From the NCBI GenBank assembly GCA_003640385.1, contig RCAB01000460.1, positions 1 to 48,238 on the forward strand: DNA of 48,238 bases, in the 5' to 3' direction. The DNA comes from Setaria digitata. Lineage: Eukaryota > Nematoda > Chromadorea > Rhabditida > Setariidae. This document shows positions 34,213 to 47,600 of the stretch, one piece after another. The notes beneath the pieces were generated by a model. The model saw only the letters and a list, made by a program, of their open reading frames with translations, ran no database searches and was not told where the DNA came from. A program made the position numbers and the translations under genes. Each line of letters begins with the position of its first letter. Position 1 is the stretch's first letter.

Positions 34213-37200
34213 ATGTATTTAAACGGTAGACAAAAAATGCAGCATACGGAAGCGGAGAAATTATTCCTTGACAAGATGGCTGTTCTTAATAAAACCTTCT
34301 TATATTTCATTCAGTGCTCCCTGAAGGAAATGCCAGATGCTGACTTGGTAAATATTGTATCCTATTGCTTGGTCAGAAATTTTTCCATCTTTTTTACTTT
34401 TGACTACATTTAATCTCAGTATTTGTTGGATGTTTCAAATTAAATAACTAATTAAGTAGCTTTCATCTAATTTCGTTCAAAAGATTGATTTACAGTCTCC
34501 CTGCGTTCGCGATTATCTGAAACATGTTGAAGAATTGGATCGAACTTATGGAAGCATAGGATTCGTATCTAATGGCGGTACCACTAAGTCTGGTGATAAT
34601 GGTGACAAAGCCGAAGTTAGCTGTGAGTTGTTAGAAACAAGCCCATCGGAAAAAGATGTACATGATACAGGTGGATTGTTACCGAAATCTACTGAAACCC
34701 AAGAAAAACCACCTTCTAGTACAACAGCTCAGTTTAATGTAACCACGAATTCACCAAGTGTTTCGAAGTTTTTCTTTGATGTATCGACAGCATCATCAAC
34801 TGGATCAGGTAAAAGATATCTTTGTATTCCTCATTCTTTCTTAAATTAGCCTCCTAGTTTCTCATCTATATCTACACTAAAAAATAAAAATTACAGACAG
34901 CGTGTACACACATGTTGTCTGTAATTTTTAGCTTCTTACTGTTGTCGAAATGCGAACACATTTATCTGACAATTATGATGTCTTTTATGTAAGCGAATTT
35001 GATTGTATTCTATTTTATTTATAATATTTACTATTTTAAGGTTGAAAAAATTATCCCACGTTCTTTGGTGGTTTTCCTAATCTTATCTTGCTGTCTCTCT
35101 GTTTTTTTTTTCCTTCTAGAATCTTTGAAATTGCGCCACTTGTCCAGTTGATTAGGTTTTTTTTTTTTTCAAATTTTTGCTCCCTTCCAGACAATATTCG
35201 TTTTAATAGACAGCTGAACTTTTATATTTCTTTTATAGAATGACGGTTTAAGCTCTTTACTCGTTGAAAGTTGGAAGATTAGCTTTTTATTTACTTTTTT
35301 TATACATATGTTGTTTCTTAAATTTTAGAAAAACGTGGAAGGAAAAGAGCAAAAAAAGGTGGTCCTGAAGGAGATGATGAAGAAGTAATTATTTCGAATC
35401 ATGTAAGTGCAAACTCATTCTTTACCAGTTGCATAGATTTTGCAATGTTTTATTGATTTGTCTGACTGTGGAGTGAATTGTGCTTCCAGCGGATATTCGA
35501 ATAGGGGAGCTTTGTTATCTTTTAACAAAATAAAATGTGGGTTTTCAATTATCCATCATTCCTATGCGAAGTAAATGAGAATGTTCTCAGTGGTTACAAT
35601 TTAGAAAGACTACTTTATAAAGTTTTATTTGATGCCAACATATTTTTAGAACACTCCTGCTTCTACACGGCACTCAACGAGTTTCGAAAAATGTACTGAA
35701 ACTGTGTCTAACAAGGCTGTGCATTGTTCCACTTTGCCATCGATTTTCAATAGTTCTGGTGGTGAAAGTGTTTTAAAAACAGGTCTTATCGATAAGGATG
35801 GTTCCAAAAAAGATGCGGAAAAAGAAAGCACTCTAAAAAAAAATGTAGCTATCATTAAGGAAACAGAAAGCAGCAAAATTCCATTGTTTTTGTTTGGTGA
35901 GAAAGGTGATATGAAGAAAAGTGAATCTGAAACAAACCCACAAAAATTTGTTTTTGCAAAGTCAGCATCAGATAACACGGAACTGGATAACGGACTTGAA
36001 AAGTAAGTTAAATATTTGAATTGTTATTGTTGGAAAATTAAACACATTTCATATATTTTGAAGAGAATGTTTTGTTCTTTGTTGTTACGCCCGACTTTTA
36101 TTTGCTCTAAGCGATTCGCGCGTAGTTGGACTTTTACCGTAAACTGAAATTTATTGAACTATTACAGGGAACAGAAAGAATCAATCAGCAAATCTAACGT
36201 AACTCCAACATTTTCATTTTTAAGGACGGTTATGTCTCAAAAAAATGAAAGTTCTGATTCATCAGAGGCTAAATTAGGTTATTTCATAAATTATTTTTTA
36301 GCTGCTCCAAAAATATACAATTTTCTGACCGTTACGTGTATCATATCGGAGAACATTAAGTATTTTTTTTTTTTTTTTGTTCTGAATGGAAACAGTATAT
36401 TTCGCTTGAAATAACCGATATTAAGAAATGCTGTATTAACCCCGATTAGTTCTTACTCTCTGTGCATTTTTCTTCCCATGTCACTGAAGTACGTCTGATT
36501 ACTTTATTCCAGGTTTGAAAGTTGGTGCGACACCTACAGTACAAACAGAACCGGATGATGAAAGTAAACAAATCGCTGTTGGATTTTAATTTCCTTTTTC
36601 TTTGGAATGATTCAAAATAAAACAATGAATTGATATTTTCTAGGTGAAGAGAGTGAATATGTTCCACCAAAACCAGAAGCTGTATTGGCAGAAGAGCCGA
36701 AAGCAATATTCTCGTCAAAGTAAGTGTACTAAAACTAATCTAAGATTATAATAGCTGCTTGGGGGACTCTTAACTTATATTAAGAAAATGTATGACATGT
36801 GTTGTAGGTGTTCAGTATTCGTGTTAAAAGAAAAGGAATATGAGAAACTTGGAATTGGACAGCTTCATATCAAGAACGATGAAATGAATAGTGCTAAGAA
36901 AATCTTGCTCATTCGTGCTGCTACCACAACTGGTAAATTTGTTTCTAGTTGATCAAGATTTTAATTGAGCGCGGAGAAAATCGTTCAAGGGAAAACCATA
37001 TCACCAATGATGGATAATGATTTCAAGTATTTGATGGAGATCTATTCACTATGCTTAATAGTTAACCAATAAATCGAACTGGGCCGAAACCTAGAGAAAA
37101 CTTTATGACTTACAGGAGCATAGAATGAGTGGTTGACAAAAATCATGTTTTACTCATAGAGGAGATGCAATATTGTTTCGATTCTGATGCATATAGTGAA

Positions 37201-37758
37201 AATTTAAAATTTTACAACTAAGGTAATTTCTTTCAAATGTTTTAGAGATCCGAAATATTTTTGCAGGTACGGTATGGGTTAATTCATACATTGATGATGC
37301 AATGAAACATATGGCCATTGAAGACGTTAAATTAAGAGTATGATTTCAAGATTATAAAAGCATAACTTGACCCTTTTTCACATTAGATTTTCGCTTTAAA
37401 AATATGCACCTTGGTAACAGTAGAAAAAATATTATTAAAGGATGAATTGATCTTGTCAAATGCAATTTAATTGCGCTAGGCCGAAGATAAAAAAAGCTAA
37501 AACTATCATTACATAGGTTTTTGTTGTCAAAAAATGAAAAATATCTGAGTCTTGTCTTGTTCTGCACTAGTGAAAGGTGAGAGTATTCCTCCATTCTTGA
37601 ATTTTCATGCAAGGAATTGCAGCATTATTGTCAGGTAATACTTTCAGATAAGTTGTGTGTCGAATGGGTCATTAACAACTTATTTTTTACGTTTGCCGAA
37701 TAAGGAAAATCGTGATAAAGTGATCGAAGAACTGCAGGACGACAAGATTTCACCATGA
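34213..37758 (+). CDS. npp-16: Nucleoporin NUP50-like (nuclear pore, Ran- and importin-interacting)
   Basis: Ten exons: 34213-34347, 34496-34808, 35329-35402, 35650-36002, 36168-36277, 36513-36563, 36644-36719, 36808-36932, 37267-37337, 37648-37758; all phases agree; about 472 residues. Residues 15-65 match the NUP50 central motif (LNKTFLYFIQ…SPCVRDYLKHVEEL). Residues 150-160 hold a basic NLS (KRGRKRAKK). The middle is Ser/Thr-rich and low in complexity, with one FxFG-type repeat (LFLFG) and degenerate ones (FSFL, FVFA). The C-terminus (about 350-470) is a RanBP1-type domain: LGIGQLHIK, ILLIRAATTTGTVWVNSYI, SLTTYFLRLPNKENRDKV. The family stimulates importin-alpha/beta cargo turnover at the nuclear basket. 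The ATG at 34213 follows an in-frame stop, but the family's N-terminal importin-alpha-binding segment is absent, so the true start may be in an upstream exon joined at the acceptor near 34229. The symbol follows the C. elegans orthologue name. Confidence 0.85.
34886..34929. repeat. Perfect 14-bp inverted repeat in a NUP50 intron
   Basis: AAAAATTACAGACA (34886-34899) is exactly mirrored at 34916-34929 with a 16-base loop, inside intron 2 of the nucleoporin gene. It would fold as an intronic hairpin in the pre-mRNA. Confidence 0.85.
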
Positions 37759-37886
37759 AGATTTATTTATTATTGTTATCTTGATGCCATTACGGTTCAA
37801 AATGTAGCGCATTTGCAATTTGACTTCGTTTGCAATTATTACTGCTCAGCTTTTAAGCATAAATCCCACGCATGAACACATTTTGC

Positions 37887-37892
37887 AATAAA
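37887..37892 (+). terminator. Poly(A) signal AATAAA of the NUP50-like gene
   Basis: AATAAA about 130 bases past the stop at 37756-37758. Confidence 0.6.
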
Positions 37893-38620
37893 TTGTGCAC
37901 AGTTCATTTTGATTACATGGTTGTTGATCGATAATTCTCTCATGCGCTTCTTTTCGATTACTTCTTAGTACAGAGAATATTGGGAAAAGCCCACGTGCGA
38001 AACGGTCAACGGTTTGTAAGATGGTGTCAGTTTGATTGTGTAAAAGATTTCATTCCCGAATAATTCCGTTACATTTAACAGATTGGGTTGTATCTGCTAC
38101 TGTTTGGCATGGACTAACTTGATACTTTTTATAATATTGCTAACCAGCGTTTCTGGCTGCGGGGAATATGTGGCACATAACACCTAAAATTTAGCTGCAA
38201 TAGTTGTGGGACATATTAGAAAGAAGTTCTTTCTACGGTAGACATATTGTAGAATTGATGGATTTTGGCAGATTTTCACATTTTCTTGCTGGCTTCACCT
38301 ACGTTTACTGCAGTTTTAGATTTATCCTAATGGAATAGGGATGTAGAGTTCGCACGTGTGACGTTCGTGGGTGTTTGTCAGTTCTTACGTAGAGGACAGT
38401 ATGTCTGCGTGATCTATGTGATGGGAGAAGGAAGGTGTGATGCTTTGAGCGAGTACTCTCAAGATGTATTCCTTGCAGCTATGCTATTTTTCACCCGATA
38501 TTTTTCCTCATACCACCTTTTCCTTCTTCTTCATCTTCTGTAGAAGACTGCTGATGGTGAGCATATGTTGACAGTGTTCTGTGAAGTCTTTCGTCTAATT
38601 AGTGGCCATTTATTTTTCAG
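37893..38620. other. Interval between NUP50-like and SF3B1 genes
   Basis: About 730 bases without a supported ORF; moderately richer in GC toward its right end. It ends with TATTTTTCAG (38611-38620), a strong acceptor before the first SF3B1 exon. It may contain the SF3B1 promoter or be an intercistronic region of an operon. Confidence 0.5.
38611..38620 (+). promoter_or_regulatory. Probable spliced-leader acceptor of SF3B1
   Basis: TATTTTTCAG directly before the first recognised SF3B1 exon; no upstream exon in matching phase was found, which favours trans-splicing. The resulting leader is 66 bases. Confidence 0.4.
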
Positions 38621-38686
38621 GGAAGAGAATATTAATCCAGAAGAGAGAAAGCGTGCTGAACAGACTTTAGGGTTCTCTGGCGGAAT

Positions 38687-41600
38687 GTCCAACAAAGGTT
38701 GATTTAATTTTTGAAACAGGATAATTACTAAATGAATTAGCATAGCTTAGTTTTCTTATGGGCAGTTTGAAATCCAAAATTGAGGCCGTTTATAAGCCTC
38801 TGTTGTAAGGAATCAATCGAAAATCTGATGTTCCTTTTTTTTTGGTAAACATTCCTGAAGTGGTCTTTTGATCCTTGACAATCTTTTACCGGTGGATTTA
38901 CTTGCAGTATAGGTTGAGTTCTGTAAATAGAAGTTTTCGTATTGATAAGTGGAACAACTGTCATTGTAAATTTTTGAGGGCTATGAAGATTATCAATTAC
39001 AGATAAAATTTCATTGACAGTATTCTCTTCTTTGCTTTCTTCGTTTCCGTCTTCAAATATTTTACACGTAATATACATTTTCAGTGATAAAATAGTGTGA
39101 AAATGGTATTTGGCTGCTTAATTTCTTGACGACTATTTCATAACCTTGTATTTATAGGTGTCGAGACACAGATTGTAACAAGAAAACGACACCTTGAGGA
39201 AGATAATGAAAATAGTGAAAATGCTCTAGGAAACGGAAATAACTTCGACAAAATTGCATTTGGATCAGCAGGCGGTTATGATACGGTAAGTTGTTCTGAA
39301 TACTTCTGAAAAACATTTTAGAATAAGCAAGGTTATAAGATCTAGATGTGTCATCCCCAGGCATTGCGATATTTAAAAATCACTAACACACACTCTCCAG
39401 TGACACATGAATGGATAGCTGGATCTTGAGTTAATGGTCTTTTCTTAGGACGTATACGGAAGTGTTCGAGGACAACGTAAGAATGACTACTTAACATCAA
39501 TAAATGCTGGTGACGAGGACGAAGACGCAGAAGATGAACTGGTCGGTCCAATGGCCGCTGCTAAAGCTGCGTATTCCGCCCCAAAACGTTTTGTTGAGGA
39601 AGCAGCAAGACATGGACAAGTACTAATATCTAAAATATACAAATTTTTATTTTCGGCTCATTGTCTCATATATTTTTTTTTTTTTGAATTTGTTTAGGGG
39701 GACGATCCATTTGCGGAAACGCGAACGAAAACAATTGCTGAAAGACAAAGTAATTACCAAGCCAGAGCGCGTCAGCGGCAGATTTCCCCCGAACGAGCAG
39801 ATATGTTTGGTTAGTAATACTTTTTACACCATCCGCTTTCTCTATGTTCCTGGTATAAGTTTCTTTACGATGTTAACAACCGTCACGCTTTCTGAGCTGC
39901 TTAACCTCATTTCTAATTTCCGTCGGCTGTGTCATTTACTGTTTTCATTTCCAGAGCAGTTTATGGAGTAGAACTAATTTTAAAAGAAGTGTAGACAATC
40001 ACGTGAAATCTTTCAGCTGATCAGACTCCTGATGTTCGGGATCGTTCTTATGCACAGATCATGAAGGAACAAATGTTACGCGAAGAAACGGTATATAATT
40101 ATATTGTCGAATGTTAGACCTAATATAAATTGTTTTAATTAGTCAAAGCTGCATTGTGTTGTATGGACTAAGCTTGTCATTGTGTTCCTCTAACTTGTCC
40201 CAGTCCGTCCATATTTTACAGGATAAGGTTGAAAAGGAATTGGCAGACAAAGCGAAATCTGGTGAACTGAAAATCACGAAACCTAGCGTCCCAACACAGA
40301 AAAGAGGACGCTGGGATGAAACTCCAAAAATTGAGGCACTTGGTGCAGGCGCCCTAACACCTTCATCTCAAACACCTGGTTCTACTCAGCGAAAGCGTTT
40401 GACTCTTCCAGCGAATATATCAGCTGCTGCAGCAGAAGTAAGTATTAAAAATATCTTGATTTCATACTATCTAATTTGGAAAATATTAGCGTAAGGTACC
40501 GGATTGTTCTAGGTTGCTACTCCACGTGTTGCACGTTGGGATGAGACTCCGGCTCATGCTGCTGGAGTTGACGCAACTCCTACTTCTGGAGCAAAAGCTT
40601 GGGATGCAACTCCATCAACTCAGACTCCTCGTAGAAATCGTTGGGATGAAACGCCACACGGTCAGTTTTTTCTTATCTTTGTGGAACAGTTTTATTGAGT
40701 GCTCTGTGTGCATATCATTCCATTTAGGAATCGATAATAGAGATGTATAATTTTAGAATCTGTGCGTGATGGAATGACGCCATCAGCGAGAGAGGGAATG
40801 ACTCCGGGGTGGGGAGCTGAAACTCCTCGTGATGCTCGTGCATTTGAAGATGTTAAGGTATTTCTCTATTAGGTTTTCTCTTTGTTGAGAGAGAGCTCTT
40901 TTTAAAATTGTGATGCATAAAATCTTGTGGATTCTTATACATGAAGGTGTCTAGCATGCTTTCCTTTCTTTGTAGAGATGCTTTCGTGGAAAAAGATTCA
41001 AAATATGCTATTCTGCAGATTGAGGAAACACCTAGTGAATCAAAACGTCGATCGCGTTGGGACTTGACTCCATCTGCTGCTACGCCAGTTGCTGCAGCTG
41101 CAACACCTTCAAGTACTCATATGCCTGGTGGTGCGACACCATCAGGTTTTACCCCAAGTGGAGCAGGGATGACACCATCAATGATGACACCTGGTGGAAC
41201 TACACCTATTGGAACACCTGCAATGGGTCTTAAAACTCCGATTATGCCAATAGTGCCGATGACACCAGATCAGATGGCACTTTTCAAGTGGGAAAGAGAG
41301 ATCGATGAACGGAATAGGTATATGTATAAATTGCATATAGTGATATGAAAAAGCAGTGGTGATTAGAGTATTGAAACTGATCGGTCAAGGGGGCAAAGTA
41401 ATAAGTGGTATGTCACCTTCAACATGTTAACATTAAGAGACCTTATCCTTTGTCAAAATAAGCTATGCCAGGATTTGCTACCGCATAGAGATGGTGCTAT
41501 TAGTTTCATGATATAGTAACCATGTTTGAAAGATTTTCTTAATTTTTTTTTCTTTTTTTTTGATTAAATAGTGATATCTAAAGTTTTATAAAGATACAAA

Positions 41601-44600
41601 GAATTTGAGATTTTGAATAATTTGAGACCTTTGTCCGATGAAGAACTGGATGCACTGTTTCCACCGGGATATAAAGTGTTACCACCGCCGAATGGATACA
41701 TACCGCTTCGAACACCAGGCCGTAAGCTTTTAGCAACGCCCACTCCGATGGGAGCGACAGGAACGCCAATGGGATTCATGATGCAAGGAACACCCGAGCG
41801 ACCTGGTTTGGCTGACAAAGGTAAATTTCTTATTTCTTATAACACGAGGCTTTTCAGATATTTCAGTCTTCATTTTAACATGATTATCTTCTGTCCACAT
41901 CTGCATAAATAATGCCAATTTTAAACTTTTCAGAAAATGATCTGTTAATAGTTTAGATTGTAGAAAAATTTTAATTTTAGGTGTTGCTGGTTTGATTGAT
42001 ACTCAGCCGAAAAATGCAGAGTTGCCACCTTTGAAGCCGGAAGATATTCAGTATTTCGATAAGCTCTTGATGGAAGTGGACGAGAGTGCACTGAGCAAGG
42101 AAGAATTGATTGAGCGTGAAATTATGACTTATCTTCTTAAAATCAAAAATGGGACACCTCCACAGCGAAAGTCCGGGTTGCGTAAGATTACTGAAAATGC
42201 GCGTCGTTTTGGAGCTGGTGCTCTTTTTAATCAGATATTACCTCTTTTGATGTCTCCTACTCTGGAAGATCAGGAAAGGCATCTAATGGTGAAGGTCCGT
42301 GCTTTCATTACACTGTTTGGTTGTTTAATTTGCTTCTTAGTTTTCAGAATTAAATATCTAATGTACGACTATGTTTCACCTGCAGTTTTCAGGTCATTGA
42401 TCGTGTATTGTACAAACTTGACGATTTGGTTAGACCCTATGTCCATAAAATATTGGTTGTTATTGAGCCATTGTTGATTGATGAGGATTATTACGCCCGT
42501 GTCGAAGGAAGAGAAATTATTTCAAATCTCGCAAAAGCGGCTGGTAATTATGCACTGATTTGATAAGTTACAACTTATTTATGCACTAGCTGTGTATGTT
42601 GATGGTCAAGAATGCTTTGCGCCGGGTTGGGTGTTCAGCTACATCATTTAGATAATAGTCATTATTTGATTTGAAGGTTTGGCAACAATGATTTCTACAA
42701 TGCGGCCAGATATTGATAATGTTGATGAATATGTCCGGAATACGACAGCTCGAGCCTTTGCCGTTGTTGCTTCGGCTCTTGGCATTCCAGCTCTTCTTCC
42801 ATTTCTGAAAGCTGTTTGCAAAAGTAAAAAAAGTTGGCAAGCGAGGCACACGGGTAGGTTTCTGTCTCTTTCTTGGTAATTCTCTTCTACTGTATAAGTT
42901 CTCCACAGTGTTTATGTTATGATATATCCTGGAATTTAAGTGAAATACGGATAAAGTATTGCATCATAATTAACACAAAATGGAAACGATCAGATAGAGC
43001 TGCTTTCCCAATAATTTTTTTTAAGGTATTAAAATAGTGCAACAAATGGCTATACTTATGGGATGTGCAGTTTTACCACATCTGCGTTCACTTGTTGAAA
43101 TTGTGGAAACCGGCCTTGTTGATGATCAGCAAAAGGTAGTTTTAATTATTTAGGCTTATTTTATTATCGGTTTTTTAAAAGTTCGGATATTCCCATTCCA
43201 GTAGGAACAACTTTTTGAATTCGGCAAGAGATATTGCTCTGTAATCAATATCGTAACAGCGAAGAGCTGAACCTAATGTAAGCCACTCCACTGTTTTAGT
43301 GAAGGTGATAATTCAGGCTAAATAAAGTAAGCCTTGTTGCCTGGAATCGTTGTTGCAGTATTTCATTCTTGGAATGAACTTTCGAATAAAAGAATTACAA
43401 AAAATTTTTAGGTCCGAACGATAACAGCTTTATGTTTGGCAGCTCTTGCTGAAGCAGCAACACCATATGGTATCGAGGCATTTGACTCCGTTCTAAAACC
43501 ACTTTGGAAGGGTATTCGATCACATCGGGGGAAGGTTTGTATTTTCATCTTTGATATTTAATCATCAGTCAATTAGTTTCTTAGTGTTCTTAGCATGAGT
43601 TTTCAGGGCCTTGCTGCTTTTTTAAAGGCGATCGGTTTTCTAATTCCACTTATGGATGCTGAGTATGCATCGTATTATACGCGTGAAGTAATGCTTATAT
43701 TGATTCGAGAGTTTGCATCTCCAGATGAAGAAATGAAAAAAATTGTGTTGAAGGTAATATAGACAGCTTTGTTATTGTTATTTGCTGTTAATCCTATTAT
43801 AATTAGACTGGACTAATAAAGTGATTCCAATTTCAATGTAGTTATTTCTCATCCTGCTAACTTGCTATAGAACATACATTATATTGCCTTTTATAATATG
43901 AAATAAGAACTAGAAATAGTTTGTGGAGCTATTAGAGCACCACATCTCTGTTCTTAAGAATTTGTTGATCTGGTAAATTTAGTTTTATTCTCTTGCAGCT
44001 GTTTTTTATGCAGATGAAATAAGTTTTGTAGGTGGTGAAGCAGTGCTGTGCAACTGATGGTGTTGAAGCAGCCTACATCCGTGATGAGATACTCGCACAT
44101 TTTTTCAAAGCATTTTGGAATCATCGTATGGCATTGGATCGTCGTAATTATCGGCAGTTGGTTGATACCACTGTGGAAATGGCACAAAAGGTTTTATTTC
44201 TTTTTCAATTGTACAAACAGTATTTTTGTAATAAATTTCAGTAACAGATAGCTGATGGAAACAGTTTGGATATTCTGATTTACATTTGCCGTTTGCTTCA
44301 TATATGTCTTTATTTATATTTGACTTATTCCTGCTTAGGAACCACCTTTTTTTGTTCATTCCATGGATTTTGACCTTTTAATGGTATGGTAATGAGCTGG
44401 TACTTCCCTCTCAAAAGCTGGAAAACTGCTTTTGGTACATCATTAATAATTAATTATTTGAAGGTGGGCTCGGCGGAAATGATTGCACGAATAGTAGATG
44501 ATCTGAAGGATGAAAATGAGTTATATCGGAAGATGGTTATGGAAACAATTGAAAATATTGTATCATTAATGGGAGCTAATGAAATCGATGCACGTTTGGA

Positions 44601-47600
44601 AGAGCAGCTGATTGATGGTATTGTGTATGCATTCCAGGAACAAACACAGGAGGTCTGGTTTACTCTAAAGTGTGTTTTGTTTTATCAAAAACGCCATTGC
44701 TAAACATTTTACGATTTAGGATGCAGTCATGTTGGATGGTTTTGGTACAGTTTGCAAAGGTTTGGGACGACGTACAAAGCCATACCTCCCCCAAATCTGT
44801 GGCACTATATTGTGGCGTCTTAACAACAAGTCTGCCAAAGTTCGACAGCAGGCTGCCGATTTGGTGTGTTTTATCGTCTTTTTTGAAGATAGTTTAAGAT
44901 GTAAAATCATTAAAGAAGGTTCCTCTATTATAAGATTTTAAACTAAGCCTCATTGAACTTTCACTGAAATTGTTATTCAGTCGGCATTGTGCGCTCAGTT
45001 GTATTTAAGATAAAGTTGAATCAAAACGATTTTCTGCAGTCTTTTCTTTGGCATTTAAGGAATTTGAACTTACTCACACTTAGTATTCCAGATAGCGAAA
45101 CTTGCCCCAGTTATGAATATTTGTCAAGAAGAAAAGCTTATGGGACATTTGGGCGTCGTTTTATATGAGTATCTTGGTGAAGAGTACCCTGAAGTATTGG
45201 GATCGATTCTGGGGGCATTAAAAGCCATTGTCAACGTCATCGGTATGACAAAGATGACACCACCAATTAAGGATCTTCTTCCCCGTTTGACTCCAATTTT
45301 AAAAAATCGGTATACGTTTCATTTTTCAAAGTATTAATGTTACCTTAGTGACACTCATTAATTAATGTCAGACCCATAAGATTTTATATAACTGACCTCT
45401 TATGATCGTTATATCCGGATGGATTAAATTAAAGGCTTTTTTATTTACACCATCCGATTAATGGAGTCAATATTTAGTTGATATTATCTGTGGTACTTTG
45501 AAGTCACTTAGCGCTTTGATCTGTTTCCTGATTCTTAAAAAAAAAAAAGTCAAAGATTCTATATTAAGTAGTGGATTTCTCATGAATCAAAGTTTTTCAG
45601 ACATGAAAAAGTACAGGAGAACTGTATTGATTTGGTTGGTCGAATTGCTGATCGTGGAAGTGAGTTTGTGTCAGCTCGAGAATGGATGCGGATATGTTTC
45701 GAATTACTAGAATTATTGAAGGCGCATAAAAAATCGATTCGCCGCGCAGCAATTAATACTTTTGGATACATTGCGAAGGTTAAGCTTGCTTTTTTATAAT
45801 AAATATGACGAAGTCTCAATTGCTTTTCGTCAACACGGTGCACAAAACTCGTAGAACTTATTCTATTTTTAATCCATCCCTTGAAGTTATACCCCTTAAG
45901 CTCTTGTTTATTCTAAATAGTATTATGTTGACGTGGTGTCTGTCCTTCAAAAGGAAGTTTAGGTTTCTCGTCTCCGCTATCTTTAATTTAGGGGCCCACT
46001 ACTACTGATGCAGATCGTTGGTATTGCGAGCGGCGTGCACCAAGGTAAGTAACGAGTTTGTTTGTTGCTTGATTGGACCTTAGATGTATAATTGAAATAT
46101 GTCTTATCATCTTGATGGCTAACGGTTGTTTTGAATGCTTCATTTATAAATTTGTGGATTTCAAAAAATGATCAGTTTTTTTTTTTTTTTTTTTTTTTTT
46201 TTATTATTTCACTTCATCAGTTGTCAAAAAACGAGATTTGCTTAATTTTGGAAATGTCTAAAGTAACCGTGGCTATTTTCTGAACTACACATCAGTGAAA
46301 GAGATTTTGTGGATTGCTATCAAAGAAGAAACTTCGCAAAGGAAAAGGAGACTGGATATTGGAGAAATGGAACTCGTGACTTATGTTGCAAAAATATGCT
46401 TTATATGATTACATAAAAATTTTACTCTTAGTATTTCATCGTTCAAAGTAGCATACGTGTATTGTGAAGAGCAAAATCATAGCAATTTTAAGTTGAAATT
46501 TTAGTTAATTGTGCAAATGAGAAGTGGAAATTGAGCCGAACGTGGATGTACAGCATATGTTCCGGCAGCCGTGTTGGGATCTGTGCGATTTTTTTTAGTC
46601 TTTCAAATTTTTTTATTGAGTGAAAATTCAAAGTGAATTTTAAACTGAAACCCAAAATTTAGAATATAAGTTTGTTTTAATTTCCGATGTATTAGGGGAT
46701 TGGAAGCGTAAGTTTGCTTTTATTAAAAGTTTATTGAGTAGAGACACCATTCCATATTTTCCCTCTTTTAATTGGCACTAGTACTTTCATACGTTTTTGT
46801 ATAAGCTGCAATGGGCAAGAGGATTTGTTGTCTATTGATATGTAGAAGTTCCGATTGTTTTTTTTTCATTTAGAAGTTGAATAATGTTTCCCCTTCCGTA
46901 CTTATTGGCTTATGTATTTGCAGGCAATTGGTCCTCATGATGTTTTGGCGACACTTCTTAACAATCTCAAGGTACAAGAACGTCAGCTTCGTGTATGCAC
47001 CACAGTTGCTATCGCAATTGTGGCCGAAACATGTGCGCCATTCACAGTACTACCAGCTATAATGAATGAGTACCGTGTTCCGGAGATCAACGTACAGAAT
47101 GGAGTCCTCAAAGCTCTCTCTTTCATGTTTGAGGTTTTACTGGCATTAATTTATTGAACTTCATTGCTCTTTTGTGTTGTCCAGTGATTTAGCAGTTTAT
47201 GCTATGAATTCTAAAAGTGCAGTTATTTGGTGAACACAGTTATGGGTAGATCTCACTGTTAGTACTTTTTGACCAAGTGCCCGTAGCTTAATAATGGATG
47301 TTCATTTTAATTTTAATTTCTTGGTTTATCATGGTTTCAATTAATTCCTTTAGTACATCGGAGAAATGGCCAAAGATTACATATATGCAGTTACTCCGCT
47401 TTTGGTGGATGCGCTAATGGAAAGGTAAGTGGAAGTTTTTGAGCTGTTAATTCCTCTTTTGTTTAATTAAAGGGCTTGTATTTTGCGGAAATTATTTTGA
47501 TCCCTGGAACAGTAGTAGTTTAATATAACAGCTTCAAAATGGCACCGATTTTATTTTCGGACTTCATTTTTCTATGTTTTATAAATCCGATATTTGTGCA

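Noticed and set aside
33992..34310. Two overlapping minus-strand frames before the NUP50 gene
   Set aside because: They overlap each other in different frames and lack exon structure; the second overlaps the NUP50 coding exon.
35646..35978. 110-codon minus-strand frame
   Set aside because: It is antisense shadow of the large NUP50 exon 35650-36002, whose plus-strand frame joins both neighbours in phase.
40976..41018. Alternative upstream acceptor for the SF3B1 exon starting at 41019
   Set aside because: Its use would add 43 bases and shift the frame to an early stop; the 41019 acceptor gives the conserved protein.
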